64,000 nt of DNA from Euglena gracilis (Eukaryota; Euglenida; Euglenophyceae; Euglenales). Positions 32,360-40,345 of this stretch are shown here, in pieces (the first letter of the stretch is position 1; each line of letters begins with the position of its first letter). The stretch is from positions 36,869,123-36,933,122 of the forward strand of contig CP154955.1 in NCBI GenBank assembly GCA_039621445.1. Reading direction: 5' to 3'. The notes under the pieces were generated by a model. That model did no database searches. It was given only the letters and a program-made list of their open reading frames with translations, and was not told where the DNA came from. Position numbers and translations under genes: made by a program.

Positions 32360-35300
32360 ATGCAATTTCCAAGAAGAACAGCGCTGGAGAACTTCAAGAG
32401 GGAGCAGCAGAAGCCGCAGCAGCTGGACAACCTGACGGCGCGGGTCGACTATGGCGAACCGTGGCTGCCCCTTCCCCAAAAGAAATTTCCCCAAAAGAAA
32501 CTTTCACAACCCAAACCCCCCAAAGTGATGGCCACGGACCCTGGCAGACAGTGGTCAGAAGACCCCGCAAGGGGCAGAAGCAACCACCAGCAGGCCACTA
32601 CGGCCATTGGAACCGGGGCCATGGTGGCCAACTTTCCAAAACACATTATGTGTTCAAGCGGGGCTATGGCAGCCAGAACCGCACAGGCCATGGTGGCCAC
32701 AGAAGCCATGACGGCACAAACAGCCATGAAGGCATCTACAACATCCAAAGTCGCTGGAACAAAGGCCAAGGTGGCCACCAGCACCAAGGCCCCACAAGAC
32801 ATGGCAGGGGCAAAAAAGGTCAGACACACCATCCGCATCATTTCTCAATCACACCAACCCCCAGGGGTCAAGGGTGGGGCCCCAAGAACCCCTCAAGATT
32901 TCAAATGGGCATGGCGACCCAGAAATCAATCAGGCCATTGGGGCCATTCAAGTTATCATCAAGGCCACTGGGGCCAGAAATGTCAAGAAGATCAATTTCA
33001 ACAAGATCACAAGGAGGGTGCATCACAGGCCCCCCAGAAGCTAAGGGGCAGCCCTGCAAGGGCTTTGTATTTAAATGGGCAGCCCCCTGCCCAGCCCCAG
33101 GAGGAACAGGAAGGGGAAGACTCCCCACCAGCATTTATTCCTGCTCAATCAACAAAGGGGGGACCCACAGTGGCCCCCCTATGGTATGGCTACCAACACC
33201 ATCAACATCAAGAAGGCCAGATAGGCAAATCCGGGGCAGTAAGCCCTATGGTATGGAAACCAACAACAAGATCCTCCAGAGAGAGTGTGAGCAGAGAGGG
33301 AGAGAGTGCATGCACATCCCCCCAGAAACATTTTCTTTTCCAAAGGGCTCACGCCCTAGGGGCTCTAGGGGCTGTGAAATGTCCAACACCCCCCACCCAG
33401 CCCCCAGAAAATCATCTAATTGGGAAAATAAATTCCATGGAGGAAAAATGGGGAGATACCCCCCTGTACCAGAGACTTCAACAAAGTCTCCAGTGGTGGT
33501 CAAAACATGCCCTCCCAGCAACATGTCAATTGATCAGAAATGGAATCCAACCCCCCTGGATAAATCCCCCAAAATTGTCCACCCACCCAAAACCCAGAGC
33601 CAACTTGGACCTGAACCAGGCAGAAAAAATTCTGCTGGATTACGAAAAAACTGGGTCAGTGAAACGAGTTTGGGATTCAGAAACCGAGCATTTGATCCCA
33701 TGGTTTCTAATTTCGAAGCCAGAGGGGGGAACAACCAAGTGGAGAATGATCAGCGATTGCAGAGAACTGAATCAGCAGTTTCAAGCAAAACCTTTCAAGC
33801 TGGATCATATCCAGCACATTTTTCCAGTTTTGGAAAAAGGTCACTGGGCAGCAAAAATAGACCTGAAAGATGCCTATTTCCATATTCCGTTAAGCCCTGG
33901 CCTAAGGCCATTTTTAAGGCATCAGGTGGGGGGGCAGACCTGGGAATTTCAAACAGGCTGCTTTGGGCTGAATGTAATGCCCCAAATTTTCATGTCAGTC
34001 ATGAAAACGTTCGAAAAGCTGTGGAGAAAAAGGGGCATCCAGGTGTTTATTTACCTGGACGACATTTTGCTGGTGGCCCCCACCCAACACACTTTACAAA
34101 ATCACCTGAACACAGTTGTCAAAGATTTGCTGGATTCTGGGTTCAAAATCAATGTGAAAAAGTCCACCCTCCAACCCACCCAAGTGGTAACCCATCTGGG
34201 TTTTCAACTAAACTTCCAGGAAGGAAAGCTACAGGTGCCCCCCCAGAAAGTCAAAACCATAAAAAAGGAGCTGGGAAAAATTGTGAAAAAGGATTACATG
34301 TCAAAAAGGCAGCTGGCTGCCATTTTGGGCCAAATAAGATGCAATCTAATGGCCCTGCCCTTTCTAAGGGCTTTCACAGACACACTGGCAAATTTTTTGG
34401 TGGCAAAGTCCACAGCCCCCTGGGACTCAAAACACCCCATTTCCCAGGAAATCAAAGCCCAATTAAGGGAAATAAAAATTCTGCTGGACACCTGGGGGGG
34501 CAGACCCTTCCCCCAAAATGCAACCAGGGAGTTGCACTCAGACAGCAGCACCCATGCCTGGGGGGGGCTGGACATCCACACAGGAGAACTTGTTCAGGAA
34601 TTTTGGAGAAAAGACTCCATTTTACACATAAATGTAAAGGAGCTGAGTGCAGCAATCAGCACTGTAAAAAGTTTGAGCAAACCTGGAGAAACAGTTTCTT
34701 TGTCCGTAGACAACCAGGTAATTTACTATTACCTGACCAAAGGTGGGGGCAGAAAGGACCCCTTCAACAAAATGCTGAGACCATTTTTCAAATGGTGCAT
34801 GGAAAAACAAGTAAACCTCCAAGTCAACTGGGTACCTTCAAAAGAATGCCTGGCAGACCCCATCAGCAGATGGGAAATGGACAAGGGGGAGTATTCCTTA
34901 GACCCCCAACTTTTTCAATGGCTCAGACAGCAGTTCAAAGATTTTATAAATCTGGAAACAGATTTATTTGCCTCCCCAGGCAACAAGAAACTGCCCAATT
35001 TTGTGGCCAGGTGGCCCCATTGGGGAGCCACAGCAGTGAATGCATTACAATGTCCACTGGACAACATGGGGGATCTTTATGCAAACCCCCCCTGGTCAAT
35101 AATTCAACAATTTCTACCCAGGTTGAAAATGTTTCCCCAGACCAAAGTTTTGATGGTCACCCCCTACTGGGATTCAGCCACCTGGTGGCCCCAATTAATA
35201 AAAATGAAAGTTCCAGGGACCCCCTGCCTGAAAATCACCCCCTACAAGGGCATGTTCACCAACTGCAGGGGGGAGCAAATGCCACCCCCCAGATGGCCCC

Positions 35301-35377
35301 TACTCTGCATGATTTGCTCAGGAAAATTTTGGAGGGGAAGCAAGTACAAATTGCAACCATTAACGATTTCCTGGTGA
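32360..35377 (+). CDS. DIRS gag-like/RT-RNase H-NPPW polyprotein (copy E)
   Basis: 1005 codons without a stop. Residues 1-340 are Gln/Pro/Ala-rich and low in structure. RT spans about 430-690: catalytic Asp501 in KIDLKDAYFHIP, FGLNVMPQIFMS, YLDD at 575-578, thumb HLGFQLNFQEGKLQ, MSKRQLAAILGQIR. RNase H spans 720-840 with acidic residues D728 (LHSDSS), E761 (NVKELSA), D784 (SVDNQ) and D833 (LADPISR). Residues 865-950 form the NPPW-type domain: DLFASPGNKK, DLYANPPW (909-912), VTPYWDSATWWPQL. The basic GPWQTVVRRPRK motif of other copies lies in the next frame at about 32540, so a frameshift near 32500 probably disrupts Gag. The RT domain could still be catalytically competent. Confidence 0.85.
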   Translation: MQFPRRTALENFKREQQKPQQLDNLTARVDYGEPWLPLPQKKFPQKKLSQPKPPKVMATDPGRQWSEDPARGRSNHQQATTAIGTGAMVANFPKHIMCSSGAMAARTAQAMVATEAMTAQTAMKASTTSKVAGTKAKVATSTKAPQDMAGAKKVRHTIRIISQSHQPPGVKGGAPRTPQDFKWAWRPRNQSGHWGHSSYHQGHWGQKCQEDQFQQDHKEGASQAPQKLRGSPARALYLNGQPPAQPQEEQEGEDSPPAFIPAQSTKGGPTVAPLWYGYQHHQHQEGQIGKSGAVSPMVWKPTTRSSRESVSREGESACTSPQKHFLFQRAHALGALGAVKCPTPPTQPPENHLIGKINSMEEKWGDTPLYQRLQQSLQWWSKHALPATCQLIRNGIQPPWINPPKLSTHPKPRANLDLNQAEKILLDYEKTGSVKRVWDSETEHLIPWFLISKPEGGTTKWRMISDCRELNQQFQAKPFKLDHIQHIFPVLEKGHWAAKIDLKDAYFHIPLSPGLRPFLRHQVGGQTWEFQTGCFGLNVMPQIFMSVMKTFEKLWRKRGIQVFIYLDDILLVAPTQHTLQNHLNTVVKDLLDSGFKINVKKSTLQPTQVVTHLGFQLNFQEGKLQVPPQKVKTIKKELGKIVKKDYMSKRQLAAILGQIRCNLMALPFLRAFTDTLANFLVAKSTAPWDSKHPISQEIKAQLREIKILLDTWGGRPFPQNATRELHSDSSTHAWGGLDIHTGELVQEFWRKDSILHINVKELSAAISTVKSLSKPGETVSLSVDNQVIYYYLTKGGGRKDPFNKMLRPFFKWCMEKQVNLQVNWVPSKECLADPISRWEMDKGEYSLDPQLFQWLRQQFKDFINLETDLFASPGNKKLPNFVARWPHWGATAVNALQCPLDNMGDLYANPPWSIIQQFLPRLKMFPQTKVLMVTPYWDSATWWPQLIKMKVPGTPCLKITPYKGMFTNCRGEQMPPPRWPLLCMICSGKFWRGSKYKLQPLTISW

Positions 35378-35468
35378 GAAATCCAAGCCTAAGGCGTTAT
35401 CAAAGTGCCTTTTCACTCTCTTGTGGGTATGTTGGAAAAAAATGGGGGTCCCCCCCCCCCTGAAGGCC

Positions 35469-35503
<35 letters not shown>

Positions 35504-36260
35504 ACAGACCAGGTGGCTGACGCTTTAATTCAATTATTTCAATTTTCCAAGGCCCAAGCCCGTAATGCATATAGTGCAATGCTTTTGATTCCTGGGTTTG
35601 GTGGGCTGAGATTCCACACCCTGTTAACCCCCTACAAGAGGCTTTGGAACCAAAACCTGGAGAAGTATGGTGCATTTTGGGACCCCCTCCCAATCCTCCT
35701 GGGGCTGGCAAAGGCGCCTATGCCCACTGATATTTGTACATTGCGTACACAACTGATTTTTTGTTCACGGATCCTCTGTTTATACCGATCCTCAGACTTA
35801 TCACAAGTCAAACGAACCTCCAGTGTGTTGGGTAGGGCACCCTACATCAAGATTAAGCGAAAAGGGCAGAAATTCCATAAGTGGGAAAGGGTTGTGTCCA
35901 TTCCCCAGTGCCCACAAATAAGCCCATTTCATTTAATGATGTGCTATGTGGCTGCCACACGTTCATTCGTCAGACCTGGGGGGCCCCTCCTCATTTCATT
36001 AAAACCCCCCTTCAGGGCCATAAGTGCAGACACCATTGCTTCCATCACAAAAGACTTTTTGGCCAAACATGGGGTACCCCCCAGGTGTGGGGGGCCCACT
36101 CCACCAGAGGAGCAGGGGTTGGTTTACTAAAAAAATTGGGCCTTTCTGCCCAAGAAGTTTGCGAAATTGGCCAGTGGAGGGGGGTGGAGGCTTTTACAGC
36201 CCATTATCAAAGACTTGGTGCCCAAGGTGCCTTAGAAAATGCCCTGGCCCCCTTAATTTC
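35220..36260 (+). pseudogene. DIRS tyrosine recombinase (copy E), frame-shifted
   Basis: Starts in frame 1, overlapping the pol end: LHDLLRKILEGKQVQIATIN and LVRNPSLRRYQSAF (N-terminal core-binding domain). A C-tract at about 35450-35505 moves it to frame 2 (from about 35515): DALIQLFQFSKAQARNAYSA, LRTQLIFCSRILCLYRSSDL (catalytic Arg), YIKIKRKGQKFHKWERVV, ADTIASITKDFLAKHG. Near 36075-36105 (C/G runs) it returns to frame 1: WGAHSTRGAGVGLLKKLGLS (H-x-x-R), EIGQWRGVEAFTAHYQRLGA (Trp and Tyr). Two compensating shifts at homopolymers are the only obvious damage. Confidence 0.82.
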
Positions 36261-36271
36261 AGTGCACAATC

Positions 36272-36360
36272 AGGCCTCACAAGGGCAAAGTGCGGAGCCG
36301 AGGAGTAAAAACGACAAGGGAGCAATAGACACCGAGGGCGAAGCACAAAGACCTTGTGAG
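36272..36360 (+). repeat. internal complementary region of copy E
   Basis: GGCCTCACAAGGGCAAAGTG complements the left outer end (32080-32106); GACACCGAGGGCGAAGCACA to CCTTGTGAG complements the right outer end (36585-36625). About 12 bp at the join, present in the ICRs of A and D, are missing here. Confidence 0.85.
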
Positions 36361-36493
36361 CCCCACCCCCCCACCCGTAAAAGAAAAATTGTCTTCAAAA
36401 GCCCTCGGTCAGAGAGTGGGGGCCAGGGGGGGGGGAGGGGGGGGGCCACCCCCCAGGGGCAAGAAGTCACGTCGCCCAGTCGGAGCAGCATCG

Positions 36494-36588
36494 TCAGCCA
36501 ACTCCGGCGAGGCGGCACTAAGCGGGACCTCCTAACCCAGCGCACCCAAACAATCCAAACAACACGCCGGCGAGCAAGGCATGGCCTC
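36494..36588 (+). repeat. right inverted terminal repeat of copy E
   Basis: TCAGCCAACTCCGGCG to AGGCATGGCCTC, the inverse of the left repeat. Confidence 0.9.
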
Positions 36589-36655
36589 ACAAGGTCTTTG
36601 TGCTTCGCCCTCGGTGTCCCTTCCTCCCTTGTCGTTTTTACTCGAGGGAGTACGA

Positions 36656-36734
36656 TAACCTACCCAAAAACATTCACATCCAAACAGCCGGCAAACATGA
36701 CCTCAATTGGGGGCAGTGCGGAGCCCGAGGCGTC
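36656..36734 (-). repeat. outer part of copy C left terminal repeat
   Basis: Reading minus: outer end GACGCCTCGGGCTCCGCAC, then GAGGTCATGTTTGCCGGC to TTTTTGGGTAGGTTA, matching the right repeat of copy C at 22374. It is separated from the rest of copy C by copy E. Confidence 0.75.
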
Positions 36735-36885
36735 ATATGATTTTTGGGATTGTCAAGAAATTTTCTTGTTGCAGGCTCGGCACGTTGAAGATCTGTCAAA
36801 GACCTTGGGCAGGCGAGTGTTGGTTCTGTGTGCAGAGGGGGTTCGACAACGTCCCCGTCCAGGACAGGGAGGTCCAAACCTTCTG
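36735..36885. repeat. dispersed repeat R1, right part
   Basis: ATATGATTTTTGGGATTG to AGGCTCGGCACGTTGAAGAT and on to AGGGAGGTCCAAACC. It matches 38592-38690, where about 55 bp between ACCTT and GTCCAGGACAG are missing. It is the continuation of R1 interrupted by copy C. Confidence 0.75.
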
Positions 36886-38290
36886 AATTTGTTGAGTTTG
36901 TATGAAATGATTCACGCAGCAGGCTGACAAGAGCATCAGCTGTCGGGGGGGGGTTGCCTCTGAATTTACACCCGCTTTTTTCCTGATCACCCCATGGAAG
37001 CGTTGGCTGTCCTGGCATTATTGGTTTATAACTTATTGATGTTGACCTTCGTTTGGAACCTGCCTCCCGTAAATCTTTTAAAAGTTGCTAGGGGAGGAAA
37101 TGAAGAATTAGCCAATGCCTTGCCAGCGGTGCTGTGAGTGTTCGTTGCGTTGGGTTGAGGGCCAACCCCCGCCTTTGCAACCTTCTCCTGCACTTTCCCT
37201 CCCAACACGGCCCAAAAAAGCAAAATTCCTCGAAAAAGACGTACAAATCGACCGTGTGAGGTGGTTGATTGCAGGGCATTGAGGGGCAAACCCACATGCA
37301 GGGAGAAATTTGAAGTCAAACAAAACAGCGGGGGATGAGACGGTTGATTCAAGTTGTAAAGAAGACCCTTTTTGGTTTGGGACAAACATCATTTATTACT
37401 TGATTACTTGTCATTGGACCACTGCAAAAATATCCCAGACAACTCTGTTGACGTGTTTGAGAAACTTTTGTTTCATTCTCACTATTGAAAAAAAACGGAA
37501 CTCGTAGAAAATTGGAAAAGAGGTGAAAGAATCCGAAGCAATAGAACAATTTCATGAATGGGATCCACCACAGATTCTCAATTTGGATGCAATTTCTTCC
37601 AAATGTGAAACCAGCAGAGTGCATCATTGGGGGAGATAACCTGTGAAAATCTCTGACAAATCTCATAAATAAAAATTCATTTGTTTCACTCACTTTTTGA
37701 AGATAAAAGCTTTTCACATCCAGCACTCTGAGATGAAACTGACCCCAATATGATGCCTGCTTGCAATCGATCAAGTTGAGCCAATTGGCGTCGGACCTCT
37801 TCTTCTGCTTCGGTCATCTCATCAATAAAAGACATCCACGATACCTTGCCCACAGGATGGTGTGCATTTGTGAGAAATTGGATCTTCCACCAACAGCCTG
37901 TTTCTGTCCCTTGGTTCCAGGAGACCTCTCACTTGGAAGACAACAAAATAGATCTGTGTGAAAGGTTTTTTTTCCCTCGTGCAGGGGTTCTCTGGGGGGC
38001 ATCACTTCGTAAACCCCCCTCCCATTTGAGTGCACAATGCCCAGATAAGTGTCACCCCTGAGTCTCCAAAAAGGAATTCCAAAAAAATTCGCACCCCCCT
38101 CCAAAAGCCATTTTTTTTTACACTGAACCAAACCCTGGTAATGCGCATGCATGAGGGCCCGAAACCACTGTCCAAAAATGCGCGTACCACGTGCATTTGG
38201 TTTATGCCGTGGTCGAGGGGGGGGTCTAGCCGGGGCATCACATCGCGGCGCTTTCGCTTTCGCCTGGGTGCAGACCGAGACAATTTGCTT
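36886..38290. other. unassigned sequence
   Basis: No gene recognised. Minus-strand frames at 37018-36674 and 37385-37026 are open but match no domain I know. AT-rich stretches lie around 37380-37700. Confidence 0.2.
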
Positions 38291-38299
38291 TGCCAATTT

Positions 38300-38690
38300 T
38301 TTCGGGGAGGGTCAAGGGGCTACCCCGCGACTGGTTAATGGATGCCAACTACCCTTACCATCCTGGCATGAAGCGCTGGAAATTTTTGTGGCTTAAACAC
38401 CCCAAAAAAATTGATTTTGAACTCCTTTATCTTTTCCCAAAAAAACGACCAAAAATGATTTCCAGAAATGTTCTTATTTCTGGGCAAGGTTAACAATAAA
38501 ATTAAAAGTTAGAGTTTCTTTTAAACTAAAAGGCACAACTAATTTATGGCACCCTGACACTTGTGGGACCCTTCCCAAGGGATGTGGCACAAATATGATT
38601 TTTGGGATTGGGGAGAAATTTTCTTGCGGCAGGCTCGGCACGTTGAAGATCTTTTAAAGACCTTAGTCCAGGACAGAGAGGTCTAAACCT
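38300..38690. repeat. dispersed repeat R1, uninterrupted copy (empty site)
   Basis: TTTTTTCGGGGAGGGTC to GCACAAATATGATTTTTGGG and AGGCTCGGCACGTTGAAGAT. It spans the point where copy C is inserted in the other R1 copy, so it shows the pre-insertion sequence. Confidence 0.75.
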
Positions 38691-39054
38691 GGAACCAGGG
38701 TTGACGTTTATTTTGCTTATTCTCTTTAGAAAACAAAACAGAACAATGTTTTTGAAAAGGCCAAAAACAAAATAAAATTTCTTGAACAAACAAACACCCC
38801 CCAAAAAAGAACAATTATGCTTTTCTCTTTTTAAAAAAACTGCCGATTTCCAAAAAAACCTTCAAATCTGGATTTTTTTTGGAAATCGACAAAAGGTCTT
38901 TGGAAATTTTGGAAAATGCAAAAAAATCATATCAATCGTTTTTGAAATTGCGGTTTCTTCTGACAAGGATTGTTGATGCTGATGCTGATGTCATTTTCAC
39001 CTATCTTGCAGAGAAATTTTAACAATTCGGACCACTTTTTTCCGGTGCATTTTC

Positions 39055-39461
39055 ATATGTATATACGTATGTATGTGTGTGTATGTATATATGTATATGT
39101 GTATGTATGTGTATGTATGTATGTATGTATGTATGTATGTATGTATGTATGTATGTATGTATGTATGTATGTATGTATGTATGTATGTATGTATGTATGT
39201 ATGTATGTATGTATGTATGTATGTATGTATGTATGTATGTATGTATGTATGTATGTATGTATGTATGTATGTATGTATGTATATATGTATGTATGTATGT
39301 ATGGATGGATGGATGGATGGATGGATGGATGGATGGATGGATGGATGGATGGATGGATGGATGGATGTATGTATGTGTGCATGCATGCATGTGTGCATAT
39401 ATGTCTTCATGTATGTATGAAATATGTTTGTATGTATGTATGACATATTTATGTATGCATG
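39055..39461. repeat. (ATGT)n microsatellite with an internal (ATGG)n block
   Basis: Near-perfect ATGT tetramers from about 39100 to 39299, ATGG tetramers 39300-39367, then degenerate ATGT/ATGC to 39461. Open frames on both strands here are repeat artefacts. Confidence 0.97.
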
Positions 39462-39702
39462 GATGGAGGGATTGGGAATTTAGATGAAAATGTGTGTAGA
39501 AATGATGTTGTAATGTAAAAAGGGGGGATAATAGGATAAAACAGAAATCACAAACACATCCTGGCTGCATACACCATCGGCTTGAGCTACGAAATTCAGA
39601 TGCAATGCGGCAAAAACAACATGCAAATTTCTCACTCTGAACAAGATGTCGCTCGTGTCCCACTGCTACAACCTATACACAACACACCGCCCACCCATCC
39701 GC

Positions 39703-39770
39703 CACACCCACACCCACACCCACACCCACACCCACACCCACACCCACACCCACACCCACACCCACACCTA
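39703..39770. repeat. (CACCCA)n hexanucleotide repeat
   Basis: About eleven copies of CACACC/CACCCA in a row. Confidence 0.95.
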
Positions 39771-40289
39771 CACCACAAACAAAGCACACCTTCAGGAAGT
39801 TGATCGTGGGCAGTTGAGCTATGTGCACACTCCACATTTTGATATGTGGTTGATCTGTTGAAAATTCACAGGAAAACGGGTGTCAATGCTGTTGTGACAA
39901 TCCATTGGCAGACACGTGCAAATAATTTTGGACTGGATGTCTCACTGTCAACCGTTTCTCCAATTCTTTTGAGGTATTTTGCCAAAATATCTTGAAATTC
40001 AGACAATTTTCTTGGCAGAAAAATCATTTCATTTATGCATTTTAGGTGGTGATGAAAAAAGTTTTTGAACTTTGGTGCTGGGTGGATGAGCAAGCAGAAA
40101 AATTGAAAATTGAAAACCTGTATGGTTACTACAATCCAACCATTCACCAGAAAATACAACTGTTCATCAGATGCAAAACTTAAAATATATGCACAAAAAT
40201 ATCTCATTCACATAATAAAAAAAAATAATATATTCCACACATCACACACAAAAATATTAAAAATATATGCAATATATAACATATAATAT

Positions 40290-40345
40290 ACACAAAAAAG
40301 GAACTTTTTTGTATATAATATATACAAAAAAGGAACTTTTTTGTT
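40290..40345. repeat. tandem pair of hairpin units
   Basis: ACAAAAAAGGAACTTTTTTGT occurs twice, separated by ATATAATATAT. Each unit is an 8-bp inverted repeat around GGAAC. Confidence 0.7.

Larger units (their letters stand above)
32071..36655 (+). mobile_element. DIRS-like retrotransposon copy E, best preserved
   Basis: A 4.6-kb plus-strand element: left terminus GACACCTCGG at 32071, left terminal repeat 32101-32197, gag-like/pol ORF 32360-35377, recombinase about 35220-36260, ICR 36272-36360, right terminal repeat 36494-36588, right terminus GAGTACGA ending at 36655. It lies inside the left terminal repeat of copy C. Flanks rejoin as AGGCC/TAACC with no duplication. It is the youngest-looking copy: the pol frame is unbroken over 1005 codons, and its terminal repeats are near-identical over their shared length, differing by a short indel. 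Confidence 0.92.
22308..36734 (-). mobile_element. DIRS-like copy C, split by nested copies D and E
   Basis: Minus-strand element in three pieces: 22308-26124, 30829-32070 and 36656-36734, about 5.1 kb without its guests. Right end: outer extension from 22308, terminal repeat about 22374-22470, ICR about 22560-22665. The left terminal repeat is split by copy E: 36656-36704 carries GGTCATGTTTGCCGGCTGTT, matching the right repeat GGTCATGACTTGTTTGCCAG, and resumes at 32070 with GGCCTGTCCCCTTTTG, matching GGCCTTTCTCCTTTAG. Copy D interrupts the gag-like ORF. Outer flanks rejoin into an uninterrupted R1 repeat. It is a diverged family relative to A, B, D and E. Confidence 0.85.

Noticed and set aside
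26125-36655. Interpretation of D and E as one giant inverted-repeat transposon
   Set aside because: Each has its own pair of terminal repeats, ICR and coding set, and each interrupts copy C at a separate, precisely restorable site.
35881-36927. 348-codon ORF as a complete gene
   Set aside because: Only its first part is recombinase; the rest is translation of the ICR and the right terminal repeat of copy E.
38970-39663. Long open frames on both strands over the tetranucleotide array
   Set aside because: They only translate ATGT/ATGG repeats ([16 protein letters not shown]) and carry no other signal.
39703-39770. CRISPR-like array
   Set aside because: Continuous hexamer tandem repeat without spacers, in a eukaryotic context.
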